64,000 bases of DNA, from the NCBI GenBank assembly GCA_041392805.1, contig JAWKLJ010000001.1, positions 2,356,001-2,420,000 of the forward strand, read 5' to 3'. The position numbers were made by a program, and so were the translations under genes. The first letter of the stretch is position 1, and every line of letters begins with the position of its first letter. The notes under the pieces were generated by a model that saw only the letters and a list, made by a program, of their open reading frames with translations, was not told the origin of the DNA and made no database searches. Origin of the DNA: Saprospiraceae bacterium (GTDB lineage Bacteria; Bacteroidota; Bacteroidia; Chitinophagales; Saprospiraceae). Of the stretch, positions 16,149 to 24,535 are shown one piece after another.

Positions 16149-17408
16149 ATGATTTACACGTTACAAAAACCAAACCGAACGATAAAAGGTCGTTTAAGGT
16201 TGACAGGTTCAAAGAGCATTAGCAATAGAGCTTTGATTATCAGAGCATTAAGCGGAGAACATTTTCCTATTGAACAATTAGCTAAAGCGAATGACACCGA
16301 TTTGATGATGGCCTTACTCGCCAGTGAGGAGACCGTTCGTGATGCAGGCCCTGCCGGAACAACCTTCCGCTTTTTGACGGCTTATTTGGCTTTACAGCCT
16401 GGCCAGCAAATCCTAACGGGAACTGAAAGGATGAAACAACGCCCCATTGGTGTTTTAGTTGAAGCCCTTCGCCAACTTGGTGCAGAGATTGAATACCTGG
16501 AAAAAGAAGGTTATCCACCCCTTCAAATTGGGGAACCCAGTGGCTTAGGCAAGACCAATGAGCTGCATATTAGTGCCGGAACGAGTAGTCAATTCATTTC
16601 GGCTTTATTAATGATTGCACCGGTTTTACCTAATGGTTTGCAGCTCCATTTAGTGGGTAAAATCGTTTCACGATCCTATATCGAAATGACCCTGGGCCTG
16701 ATGCAACACTTCGGCGTTAGCCATCAATGGGAGGACCAAACCATTCACATTTCTCCTCAAGCTTATACCCCCAAACCCTTTACCGTAGAAGCCGATTGGT
16801 CGGCAGCTTCCTACCATTACGCTATGGCTGCCTTTGCTGATGAACTCGACCTGCAATTGGATGGCTTATTTGAAAATAGTTTTCAGGGGGATGCCGCACT
16901 GGTGGAAATTATGACCCAATTCGGAATTACCTCTGAATTTAACGAAACCGGTGTTCGCTTGCTAAAATCGGGCAAGGACTCCCCCCAAATGTTCGAATGG
17001 GACTTTATTCTTTGCCCCGATATTGCGCAAACCATGGCCGTTATTTGCGCCGGACTGGGTGTTCCAGGTCTCTTTACAGGTTTGGAGACTTTAAGTATTA
17101 AAGAAACAGATCGGATTAAGGCGCTCCAAAATGAGTTGGGGAAAGTTAATGCCTTTTTATCCAAATTGCCCGAACGCTTTTCTTCCAAGTCAAACAAACA
17201 ATTCTATATGGTAGAGGGGAAAGCCGAAGTTAGCGACTTGCCTACTTTTGCCACTTATGAGGATCATCGAATGGCCATGTCTTTCGCCCCATTGGCGATG
17301 ATGGGTGCCATCCAAATAGAAGACCCCATGGTGGTCATTAAGTCTTATCCTGCTTTTTACGAAGATTTGCAGAAGCTGGGCTTCGAGCTTACCATGCCAG
17401 AAAGTTAA
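16149..17408 (+). CDS. aroA: 3-phosphoshikimate 1-carboxyvinyltransferase (EPSP synthase)
   Basis: 419 residues. It joins shikimate-3-phosphate and phosphoenolpyruvate in the chorismate pathway in the cytoplasm. Motifs: LTGSKSISNRALIIRAL near the N-terminus (phosphate binding), GPAGTTFRFLTAYLAL (PEP-binding loop), MKQRPIGVLVEAL, SSQFISALLMIAP, and KETDRIKALQNEL with YEDHRMAMSFAPL near the C-terminus. These are all expected in the two-domain inside-out alpha/beta barrel. The gene stands alone between two repeat islands, with repeats ending about 55 bp before its ATG and restarting ~15 bp after its stop. No other aro gene is adjacent. Confidence 0.96.
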   Translation: MIYTLQKPNRTIKGRLRLTGSKSISNRALIIRALSGEHFPIEQLAKANDTDLMMALLASEETVRDAGPAGTTFRFLTAYLALQPGQQILTGTERMKQRPIGVLVEALRQLGAEIEYLEKEGYPPLQIGEPSGLGKTNELHISAGTSSQFISALLMIAPVLPNGLQLHLVGKIVSRSYIEMTLGLMQHFGVSHQWEDQTIHISPQAYTPKPFTVEADWSAASYHYAMAAFADELDLQLDGLFENSFQGDAALVEIMTQFGITSEFNETGVRLLKSGKDSPQMFEWDFILCPDIAQTMAVICAGLGVPGLFTGLETLSIKETDRIKALQNELGKVNAFLSKLPERFSSKSNKQFYMVEGKAEVSDLPTFATYEDHRMAMSFAPLAMMGAIQIEDPMVVIKSYPAFYEDLQKLGFELTMPES

Positions 17409-17423
17409 AAGGAGAAAAGATAT

Positions 17424-17800
17424 TGACATTTTGATGGTCATTGCCATTGAAGCTAGAGCTATTGGACCAGCGGCACAGCGACACAGGTGGCATTGATATT
17501 TTAATTGTAATTGACATTTTGATTGAGCTATTCGGCCAGCTGGAGCTCGCAACCAATTCCCGCTTTCAAGCAAAGCTTGTAGCGAGCAGCGGTTTAGCGG
17601 CACAGCGACACAGGTGGCATTGATATTTTAATTGAAATTGACATTTTGATTGAATTTGACATTTTGATTGAGCTATTCCGCCAGCTGGAGCTCGCAACCA
17701 ATTCCCGCTTTCAAGCAAAGCTTGTAGCTAGCAGCGGTTTAGCGGCACAGCGACACAGGTGGCATTGATATTTTAATTGAAATTGACATTTTGATTGAAT
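17424..17800. repeat. Intergenic repeat island B, ~145-bp tandem units
   Basis: Two nearly identical ~145-bp units begin near 17524 and 17669, with a partial one before them. Each contains CCAGCTGGAGCTCGCAACC, a CAAGCAAAGCTTG hairpin, GCGGCACAGCGACACAGG and ATTGATATTTTAATTG plus ATTGACATTTTGATTG runs. The copies differ by a few bases (TTCGGCC/TTCCGCC, TAGCGAGC/TAGCTAGC). The island ends directly before the DoxX-like gene. The CACAGCGACACAGG block is the reverse complement of a block in island D (56875-57420). Confidence 0.88.
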
Positions 17801-17812
17801 TTGCTATTTTAC

Positions 17813-18259
17813 ATGTTCAAAACAAACGGAACCGATATGGAAAGCACTTTACTTGACAACTTGGGTATTTCTGCGGACCTCCTACTTAGAGGGCTCAGCT
17901 CATTATTCGTCGCCATCCTGTTTATCCAATCTGGCCTGGATAAGGTTATCAACTGGAAAGGAGAAAAAGCCTTTTACACGTCACATTTTGAGAAATCTAT
18001 CCTAAAAGGAAGCGTCCCCTTATTGATGCCAGTCATCACCATTTCGGAATTAGCCGCTGGATTTTTATCAGGTATCGGCCTGCTGGTGTATGCATTTGGC
18101 GGAAGCACCGACCTGGCTATCCTAGGAATGTTATTGGCTAATTTGTCGATCCTCCAGCTGTTCTTTGGGCAGCGGGTGGCCAAAGATTTTGCAGGAGCAG
18201 CTACTTTGGTTCCTTATTTTTTAGTGACTTTAGTGGGGTTGTACTTGTATCTAGGATAA
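17813..18259 (+). CDS. DoxX-family membrane protein
   Basis: 148 residues from ATG 17813; ATG 17837 (MESTLLDNLG) is also plausible. Four hydrophobic segments: LLLRGLSSLFVAILFIQSGL, VPLLMPVITISELAAGFL, the LAILGMLLANLSILQLFF region and VPYFLVTLVGLYLYLG. The first helix is followed by the DoxX-like QSGLDKVINWKG. DoxX/DoxD-like proteins are small inner-membrane proteins with varied roles in redox and quinone-linked processes; no specific role can be given here. A frame extended to TTG 17795 would start inside the repeat island, so it is rejected. Confidence 0.8.
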   Translation: MFKTNGTDMESTLLDNLGISADLLLRGLSSLFVAILFIQSGLDKVINWKGEKAFYTSHFEKSILKGSVPLLMPVITISELAAGFLSGIGLLVYAFGGSTDLAILGMLLANLSILQLFFGQRVAKDFAGAATLVPYFLVTLVGLYLYLG

Positions 18260-18685
18260 AAGTACTTTGTAAGTTTCTTATACGGAGGTACACTCTATTC
18301 ATCAAGGTATATTGGATACCTCCGGCACGCTCTTCACTTCCGTCATTTCGTTTTTACCGATATTCAACCCCTTCGGCGCTTTTTGCCCTTGATTCGCATA
18401 CTTAATTTATTACATCTCAAATAATGGCCTGGCTGCAGCTCCTGCGGCCATCTCTTCTCGTTTGCGCATGTTTAGCTAGTCTATAGTCGATTGCCGACAC
18501 CAATATCCCCCCTTCCACATCAAGATGTAGTTGCCGTCTTTTGCTAATCCCCCTACTTTTGCTTTCGAGAGCTACCTATTCAAATACAGGTCAAGTAATT
18601 TGTAAATCAAAATTATACAAATCAATAATATTTGAATATTTAAGCGACTCCAACTTAACATCTATTTAAAAAAAAACTATTAATC
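18260..18685. other. Intergenic region with a small hairpin
   Basis: About 425 bp without a supportable gene. CGGAGGTA at 18283-18290 pairs with TACCTCCG at 18317-18324, a possible weak terminator of the DoxX gene without a T-tract. The last ~80 bp before the protease gene are AT-rich. Confidence 0.4.
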
Positions 18686-20077
18686 ATGAGAAATCTATTG
18701 CTAGCTTTATTTTGCTGCCTCATTTGCACTACAATGGCTATGGCCCAAGCCCCTGGTAACCCGGGTCGTGGAGACATCATCAATGAAAAGAGTCAAGTTG
18801 TACAAGAATTGAAAGAAGAGACTGAAAAAGCTGTAGCCCCTACTGATGTTGCAAGTATTCCCGTTAAAAAGAGTAATTCAACACCCGGTAAAAAAGTCCC
18901 CAATAGCTACATCGTATTACTGAAAGAAGATTTCGTTGCCCCTTTTGCTTCACAAAAATCGGCTAACAGCGGCAGCAGAGAAACCCAGGCAGCGGCTGCA
19001 AAAAAACACCAAGCAGCGGCCGAAAAATCGATCCGTAAATATGCAACCGAAGCACTGGGGCTGAGTAATGATGAAATTGGGGAAATCTTCACCGGCGTCC
19101 AAAGCGGATTTACGGTCAATTTAAAACCTAAAAAAGCAGGCGCTGCTGCTTGGATGTCACAAACCAAGAGTGCCCAAAACACCGCTGATGTTATCCAGGA
19201 TGAAGAAATAGAAGGTGCTGCTTACAGTACAGGATCTATGATCGATGCTTATAGCCCGGAAGCTTGGGCTGGTCAATACGCTGACTATGGCAACTGGGTT
19301 GCTGGCGGATGTGATTGTACAGGATACAGCAAATGGATCTGGGTAGTGGATTCAGGCATAGACCTCAATCATCCTGACTTGAATGTCATGACCTCTTATG
19401 CCAAGTCATATGTACCCGGCGCTGCTACTGCTGAAGATGACCACGGACACGGCACCCATGTCGCCGGTATTGCTGCTGCTAAAAACAACAGTTATGGCGC
19501 ATTAGGGATTGCTTATGGAGCAACGGTGGTACCTGTAAAGGTGCTCAATTCTAGCAACAGTGGATACTATTCTTGGTTTGTAGCTGGCCTGAACTGGGTA
19601 TACAATAATAGTATTGCAGGAGATGTCGTAAACTTCAGTATAGGGGGAAAAATCTCTTCCGGTGCAGCCGAGACAATTGTGGAGACGGCCATCAAAAAAC
19701 TAGCAGCTAAAGGCGTTTATGTGGTCATTGCCGCAGGAAATGATAAAATTCACGCTGGCGGTTATCATCCTGCCAGACTAAATGCGCCCAATGTCTTTAC
19801 CATTGCCGCCACTAAACAAAATGGTATTCTATGGTGGTTAAATCTATTTGCCGATAGCTTTTCTAACTATGGCAAACCACCGGTAGATTTTGCTGCCCCT
19901 GGTGATAATATCTACTCTACTTACAAAAACGGTGGCTATCGATATATGTCAGGTACCTCCATGGCCGCGCCAAACTTTGCGGGCGCCCTGCTCTGCGGAA
20001 CCAAAAATAAAAAGGGTTACAACTATTCTCAAGTGTTACCCACCAGTCATAATCTATATGTTATACGGCCTAAATAA
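18686..20077 (+). CDS. Secreted subtilisin-like serine protease (S8) with I9 propeptide
   Basis: 463 residues. A signal peptide (MRNLLLALFCCLICTTMAMA) is followed by a low-complexity stretch and an inhibitor-I9-type propeptide (~72-190), containing VPNSYIVLLKEDF and GVQSGFTVNLKP. The S8 catalytic domain has Asp in WVVDSGIDLNHPDL (~221), His in HGHGTHVAGIAA (~255) and Ser in SGTSMAAPNFAGALL (~423), as in the proteinase K branch. The chain ends ~35 residues after the catalytic Ser, which is normal for this group, and there is no obvious sorting domain. It is likely secreted and self-activating. It stands alone; a chain of ATTCGTG repeats follows. Confidence 0.92.
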   Translation: MRNLLLALFCCLICTTMAMAQAPGNPGRGDIINEKSQVVQELKEETEKAVAPTDVASIPVKKSNSTPGKKVPNSYIVLLKEDFVAPFASQKSANSGSRETQAAAAKKHQAAAEKSIRKYATEALGLSNDEIGEIFTGVQSGFTVNLKPKKAGAAAWMSQTKSAQNTADVIQDEEIEGAAYSTGSMIDAYSPEAWAGQYADYGNWVAGGCDCTGYSKWIWVVDSGIDLNHPDLNVMTSYAKSYVPGAATAEDDHGHGTHVAGIAAAKNNSYGALGIAYGATVVPVKVLNSSNSGYYSWFVAGLNWVYNNSIAGDVVNFSIGGKISSGAAETIVETAIKKLAAKGVYVVIAAGNDKIHAGGYHPARLNAPNVFTIAATKQNGILWWLNLFADSFSNYGKPPVDFAAPGDNIYSTYKNGGYRYMSGTSMAAPNFAGALLCGTKNKKGYNYSQVLPTSHNLYVIRPK

Positions 20078-20104
20078 AGGCAGTCTTAGCTTAGACAAGC
20101 GCTT

Positions 20105-20180
20105 AGAAATTCGTGAACATTCGTGTCAATTCGTGGCTTACTTTTTTTAGCCACGAATTAGCACGAATTCCACGAATTAT
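20105..20180. repeat. AATTCGTG inverted repeat cluster
   Basis: AATTCGTGGCT at ~20139 faces AGCCACGAATT at ~20150, with further direct and inverted copies of ATTCGTG on either side. It can fold into a long imperfect hairpin between the convergent protease and DsrE-like genes, so it may act as a terminator. This kind of AATTCGTG string is widespread in environmental Bacteroidota genomes. Confidence 0.7.
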
Positions 20181-20194
20181 TTGCCATCCCTCAT

Positions 20195-20719
20195 TTAAAT
20201 GAACACCATATGCGTTCCTTCCCCTTCGGCTAAAGCATACATCTCCCCTACGGTGATAATATCCTTCACTTCATCAATAAAATCTTCTTTTTTCAGGTGG
20301 AACATGTCGGCGGCCAATTTACAGGCATAGACTTCGCCACCAGAAGCTTCGATGATTTCAAAAAACTCAGAGACTGGCGGAATATCTAATTTTTCCATTT
20401 CTTTTTTCATCATACTGGAGGCCAAAGCTTCAAAGCCTGGCAAACCGGCAATCATGGTAGGCAAGCGTTGCATAAAAGCGGGATTACCTACGGTTGCGGT
20501 ATGCAAGTGATCGCAATGTCCTTTTCGAATGGCTTCCAGCCCGAAAAAGGTGAAAAACATTTTGGCTTCCATCCCTTCCATTAAAGCGCCATTGGCCATC
20601 ACCAGGGCGGCATAAACATCCTCCAAGGTGCCCCGGGCACAAATAATCAAAATCTTTTTCACGGGCTTTTTCTCTACCACCTTGTTGGTAGGAGCAGATT
20701 TAACAGCTATATTTTCCAT
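20195..20719 (-). CDS. DsrE/DsrF-like sulfur-relay family protein
   Basis: 174 residues from ATG 20719. After a ~15-residue Lys-rich N-terminus it follows the DsrE/F/DrsH fold: KKILIICARGTLEDVYAALVMANGAL, AKMFFTFFGLEAIRKG, and a C-terminal VYACKLAADMFHL plus TVGEMYALAEGEGTHMVFI. A cysteine in VYACKLAADM is at the position used for persulfide carriage in the family. It is the last gene of an operon with a TusE/DsrC-like protein (58 bp upstream) and an SQR-like flavoprotein, which supports a role in handling sulfane sulfur in the cytoplasm. A longer reading to 20824 would overlap the TusE-like gene and look non-coding. Confidence 0.85.
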   Translation of the reverse strand: MENIAVKSAPTNKVVEKKPVKKILIICARGTLEDVYAALVMANGALMEGMEAKMFFTFFGLEAIRKGHCDHLHTATVGNPAFMQRLPTMIAGLPGFEALASSMMKKEMEKLDIPPVSEFFEIIEASGGEVYACKLAADMFHLKKEDFIDEVKDIITVGEMYALAEGEGTHMVFI

Positions 20720-20777
20720 GGTGTTTTTTTTGCGTGAATAATTGAGTAGGTATTCCGTGCACTTTTGCCAACGTATA

Positions 20778-21089
20778 TTAAATACAACTGGCAGGCTTGG
20801 GAATACCCGCAATTTTAGAAGCATTTTTCAATGGGCCTCCCGGAAAAAGCGCATAAAAACCTTTAATATCTACAATACCTGATTTGCCAATCCGGCGAAT
20901 ATTAAGGGTTTGTCCTTTGGCAAATTCGTCTCTTAAATAATAGAGCACTTCCATGTGTTTGGGCCCCAATTCAATATCCAATTCGGCAGCAATTTCATTA
21001 GCTACCTGTTCATCCCATTGGTTGACATCAGTCAGGTAACCTTCTCCGTTAACACTGATGTTTTTGCCAGCTATCATTACTTCAGACAT
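20778..21089 (-). CDS. tusE: TusE/DsrC-family sulfur-carrier protein
   Basis: 103 residues, the usual length. Family marks are INVNGEGYL-like ISVNGEGYLTDVNQWDE, LGPKHMEVLYYLRDEF, and the C-terminal PGGPLKNASKIAGIPKPASCI. DsrC-type proteins carry persulfide on the penultimate Cys (here C102). True DsrC also needs a second Cys about ten residues earlier, but here the matching stretch is KNASKIAG with no Cys. This is therefore the single-Cys TusE-like form. It sits between the SQR-like and DsrE-like genes on the minus strand, so it is likely the acceptor of sulfur from that module, not part of a dissimilatory sulfite reductase. No dsrAB is in the window. Confidence 0.88.
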   Translation of the reverse strand: MSEVMIAGKNISVNGEGYLTDVNQWDEQVANEIAAELDIELGPKHMEVLYYLRDEFAKGQTLNIRRIGKSGIVDIKGFYALFPGGPLKNASKIAGIPKPASCI

Positions 21090-21115
21090 GTTTATTATTT
21101 TTATGATTTGAAAAT

Positions 21116-22408
21116 TTATGATTCCATTTCATCTACTTCGACTTTATCTACTTCGGCGGCGGCTAATTCAGCCACGGTGGTTTTCCCAGCCATACTCATA
21201 TGAGTGGAGATAGGGAATGGAATGCCTCTCAACAGCATGTTCCAATAAGCCCATTTGAAGGCCAGTTTGCCCCAGTGATTGATACGAGAAATTCCCAGAA
21301 GGGACAATGGACCTACCCCTGGAATTGGAAACTTACCAGGTAAAGGTTGCACCTCATAATTAAAGTCGATAACAGAGGCTTGCCCATAACCAGTCTCAAT
21401 AAAACAGTTGGCGTGACCGTCAAATTTTTGAGACAAAGGTCTCCCCGCTATAAAATCCAGGATATTTTCGATCAGAATTTCGCCCTCAAAGTGGGCAACT
21501 GCGCCTGCTTTGGAGGCAGGTAGGTTGGTGGCATCGCCGATGGCGAATATATTAGGATAATGCTTGGATTGTAGGGTTTCCTTGTCCGTTACCGCATAAT
21601 TCAAGTCATCTTTGTCATCCAATCCGCTTTCGGCGACCATTGCGGCCCCTTTGTTTACAGGAATAGAGACCAGTAGGTCGAAGGGGACTTCCTTTTCGTC
21701 ATAAGAAACTATCTTTTTGGATGCTTCATCTACCCTTTCGATATAAAAATCGGCTTCTACATTGATGTTTCTTTCGTGGAGTAAGCCTTCCAACATTTTG
21801 GAAGCAATAGGCTTGGTAAAAGCGCCAGACATAGGCGTTACATAGGTAATATTTACCTTATCCCGCATCCCTTTTTCCGTAAAATAGGCTTCTGCTAAAA
21901 AGGTGAATTCCAAGGGCGCAGGTGGGCATTTGATGGGCATATCCACTATATTGATCACCAAATTACCGCCTTCCCAATTTTTGAGTTTATCTGCCAATTG
22001 GCAAGAACCCTCATAATCGTAGAAGGAAAAAATATCTTTCCCCCAAAGTTCGCCTTTCAAGCCAGGTGTTTCTTCCGGATCGGGGGCACAACCTGTGGCT
22101 ATCAGCAAGATGTCGTAGGTTTCTGGCTCATTTTCCTTTAGATAAACTGTATTATTGGCGGGATCAATTCTTTCGATCTCGTCCCAAATCGCTTTGATGT
22201 CTTTTGGGAAGAATTTGTCCTTGGGTTTTACAATCTCTTCTTTTTCATAAATGCCAAAAGGAACAAACAAAAAACCGGGTTGGTAATAATGGTTTTTGTC
22301 TTTATCGATGATGGTAATTTCCCATTCTGCTTTGCTTAATTTTTTCCGGAGTTTGTTGAGCATCATTGTGCCTGCTGTCCCTGCTCCGAGTATGAGTAAT
22401 TTTTTCAT
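21116..22408 (-). CDS. sqr: Sulfide:quinone oxidoreductase-like flavoprotein
   Basis: 430 residues. The N-terminal FAD-binding Rossmann motif is GAGTAGTMMLNKL. DILLIATGCAPDPEETPGL provides a second conserved segment, and FAIGDATNLPASKAGAVAHF marks the FAD C-terminal motif. Two cysteines match the catalytic pair of SQR: one in PIKCPPAPLEFTF (~160) and one in HANCFIETGYG (~334). SQR oxidises sulfide and passes electrons to quinone at the membrane face. The operon with TusE-like and DsrE-like genes supports sulfide or sulfane-sulfur oxidation. The C-terminus has amphipathic residues (WGKLAFKWAYWNMLLRG) typical of membrane attachment. It is the first gene of the operon. Confidence 0.87.
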   Translation of the reverse strand: MKKLLILGAGTAGTMMLNKLRKKLSKAEWEITIIDKDKNHYYQPGFLFVPFGIYEKEEIVKPKDKFFPKDIKAIWDEIERIDPANNTVYLKENEPETYDILLIATGCAPDPEETPGLKGELWGKDIFSFYDYEGSCQLADKLKNWEGGNLVINIVDMPIKCPPAPLEFTFLAEAYFTEKGMRDKVNITYVTPMSGAFTKPIASKMLEGLLHERNINVEADFYIERVDEASKKIVSYDEKEVPFDLLVSIPVNKGAAMVAESGLDDKDDLNYAVTDKETLQSKHYPNIFAIGDATNLPASKAGAVAHFEGEILIENILDFIAGRPLSQKFDGHANCFIETGYGQASVIDFNYEVQPLPGKFPIPGVGPLSLLGISRINHWGKLAFKWAYWNMLLRGIPFPISTHMSMAGKTTVAELAAAEVDKVEVDEMES

Positions 22409-22596
22409 ATTTTTTAATTAGCGTTCATTTATAGCTCAAATTTGCAGGTTATCAGCGGCTGGGAACATAATTTTTATCAGTACAGGGGTTGATTTTTATC
22501 AGAAATGCAAAAACAAACCGTCCCTTTCCGGAGCAGGCAGGTAGGAAAAAGACTTGTGCTATAATGTGCTTTGGATCCTTCGAAGGTACTAGTGAC

Positions 22597-23382
22597 TCAA
22601 AATGGGCCCTGGTTCAGTACGCCCATTCCAAATAAAGCAAAATCATATTTTACGGGGTCATTAGGATCAAATTCCTTTAGCCGCTGGGTGAGTTCCAGGA
22701 CGGCCTGCCAATCGCGTTGCTTTCGTTCCAGCAAGCGCAGCTGTCGGGCTACCCGCTCCACATGAACATCTAGGGGCATGAGCAATTGACTCGGTTGAAT
22801 ACCCTTCCAAAGGCCAAAATCAACGCCTCGGTCATCCTGTCGCACCATCCAGCGCAAAAACATATTCAGCCGTTTGCAACTGGAATTGCGGGAAGGGGTA
22901 GGAATGTGTTTACGGGTTCGCTGAGGGGCATCGGGCAGTGAAAAAAAAGCGTTGTGAAAGCCGATCAAGGCAGGACCTACATGCTCAGCTGTTGGCAGCA
23001 GGTGTTGGCTAAAGGCGGTTTCAAGAGAGGTATTGGTTTTGTAATACTGTTGGAAAAAGTGCAAAAAATAGAGGGTATCTGTATACTGAAAGGTTCGGTG
23101 TTTGAATTGGGCAAAACGCTTTCGGTCTTTTTCCTCGTGATTCAGGATGAATTGATAAGGCGCTCCATCCATTAAATCGACCAGTTCCAAGGATTTGTTG
23201 ATGATGGTCTTGCGTTGTCCCCAAGCCAAGACGGCCACCCAGAACCCCATCAGTTCAATATCTTGTAAATCAGTAAATTGGTGAGGGATGCAGATGGGGT
23301 CATCAGCTATAAAACCTGAGTGGTTAAACTGATTGACGGATTGATCGAGAAAATCCTTTAAATCATCGGACGATATAGCCAT
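22597..23382 (-). CDS. TIGR02757/DUF2400 family protein
   Basis: 261 residues. Family features include GFWVAVLAWGQRKTIINKSL, then FMLRWMVRQDDRGVDFGLWK-like MFLRWMVRQDDRGVDFGLW, and a C-terminal PLDVHVERVARQLRLLERKQ followed by KYDFALFGMGV. The domain resembles HhH-base-excision-type helical folds (LDVHVxRVxR) and is conserved in Bacteroidetes, but the function is unknown. There are no membrane segments. It is in its own transcription unit, 188 bp downstream of the SQR-like gene start on the same strand. Confidence 0.85.
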   Translation of the reverse strand: MAISSDDLKDFLDQSVNQFNHSGFIADDPICIPHQFTDLQDIELMGFWVAVLAWGQRKTIINKSLELVDLMDGAPYQFILNHEEKDRKRFAQFKHRTFQYTDTLYFLHFFQQYYKTNTSLETAFSQHLLPTAEHVGPALIGFHNAFFSLPDAPQRTRKHIPTPSRNSSCKRLNMFLRWMVRQDDRGVDFGLWKGIQPSQLLMPLDVHVERVARQLRLLERKQRDWQAVLELTQRLKEFDPNDPVKYDFALFGMGVLNQGPF

Positions 23383-23600
23383 TTTTTACCATTTCTAACA
23401 ATTTCCTATCAAATAGATGCTAAAAGCGCGCCTATACAAAATAAATCATACAAAAAAAAGTTTACGATAGGAGCACTTTACTATATTATGACTGCAACAA
23501 CAACATACACTTTATTATTGGCTGCCATTTATTTGGGCCGGAAGGCTTTAGGGATGGTGAAATAGTCTCGCCCCAAAAAAACATTGATAACATCTGGAAT

Positions 23601-24359
23601 TCATTTCTCCTTTTGAGGGTTTTCGTATAGCTTAAATTTAGCAAATCCCATCCTTTGAAGCCAATGATTAACCGATACCCGCAATACGCCCATTCCATAC
23701 TTCATACTTCTTGACAAATTAATAGAAGAAGCCTCTTCAAAATATTTCGTAGGGCAGGTCACCTCTGCAATAGGGAAACCGGCGTAAATGATTTGGGAAA
23801 GCATCTCATTGTCAAAGACAAAATCATCAGAATTTTCATTAAAATTAATGGTATTGAGTACTTCTTTGCTAAATGAGCGATAGCCCGTATGGTATTCTGA
23901 TAATTTATAATTCACCAGCAGGTTTTGGGCAAAAGTCAAAAAGCGGTTGGCGATGAATTTATATAAAGGCATGCCACCTTGTAGTGCTCCTTTCCCCAAA
24001 ATCCGGGATCCGAGTACGACGGGGTATAACTCGTCACCAATGATATTAACCATAGCAGGGATGAGCTTAGGCGTATATTGGTAATCGGGATGCAACATGA
24101 TCACAATATCTCCACCTAGTTCTAAAGCCTTGTTATACAACGACTTTTGGTTACCACCATACCCTTTATTTTCTTCGTGAATAATAATATGATGAATACC
24201 AATAGCCTTGGCCAACTGTGCCGTATTATCCTTACTGGCATCATCGCACAGAATGACTTCATCCACTAAATCAAAGGGAATTTCCCGGTAAGTTTTTTCT
24301 AATGTTTGCGCAGCATTGTATGCAGGCAGAACAACGATAACTTTCTTGTTCTTGTACAT
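23601..24359 (-). CDS. Family 2 glycosyltransferase (dolichol-phosphate-mannose-synthase-like)
   Basis: 252 residues of a GT-A fold family 2 transferase. VIVVLPAYNAAQTLEKTYRE opens the nucleotide-binding region, EVILCDDASKDNTAQLAKA follows, and GGDIVIMLHPDYQYTPKLIP carries the position of the DxD metal site (here HPD). YRSFSKEVLNTI is also typical. No C-terminal membrane pair is evident, unlike in full DPM synthases of the GtrB type. It probably transfers a sugar to a lipid carrier or cell-surface glycan. A TATCTTTG box at 24379-24386 gives a very short leader. Confidence 0.85.
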   Translation of the reverse strand: MYKNKKVIVVLPAYNAAQTLEKTYREIPFDLVDEVILCDDASKDNTAQLAKAIGIHHIIIHEENKGYGGNQKSLYNKALELGGDIVIMLHPDYQYTPKLIPAMVNIIGDELYPVVLGSRILGKGALQGGMPLYKFIANRFLTFAQNLLVNYKLSEYHTGYRSFSKEVLNTINFNENSDDFVFDNEMLSQIIYAGFPIAEVTCPTKYFEEASSINLSRSMKYGMGVLRVSVNHWLQRMGFAKFKLYENPQKEK

Positions 24360-24378
24360 CTCGATCTGGATTGTCGAG

Positions 24379-24386
24379 CAAAGATA
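24379..24386 (-). promoter_or_regulatory. -7 box of the glycosyltransferase gene
   Basis: TATCTTTG on the minus strand matches TAnnTTTG. It lies about 20 bp before the ATG at 24359. Confidence 0.55.
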
Positions 24387-24484
24387 TACTGCTGGTGAAA
24401 TTATCCTAGGTTTAAAAGTAATAATTTAGGAAGGAAGCACAAATAGCAAGGGCTAAACAATTAGGAAAGGCAGCACATAAAACC

Positions 24485-24531
24485 GATTACTCGCCCTTAC
24501 TGTTTAGGTTGAAAGGTAAGGGCGAGTAATC
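24485..24531 (-). terminator. 16-bp perfect hairpin after the M3 peptidase gene
   Basis: GATTACTCGCCCTTAC at 24485-24500 and its exact reverse complement at 24516-24531, with a 15-nt loop. It lies just after the stop at 24536. The following sequence on the minus strand has a weak T-run (GGTTTTA), so it may be a terminator or an mRNA-stabilising hairpin. Confidence 0.65.
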
Positions 24532-24535
24532 AGTT

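Noticed and set aside
15700..17800. CRISPR array
   Set aside because: The repeats are variable in length and composition, with no regular unique spacers and no cas genes.
20778..22408. Dissimilatory sulfite reductase (Dsr) pathway
   Set aside because: The DsrC-like protein lacks the second Cys and no dsrAB or other dsr genes are in the window.
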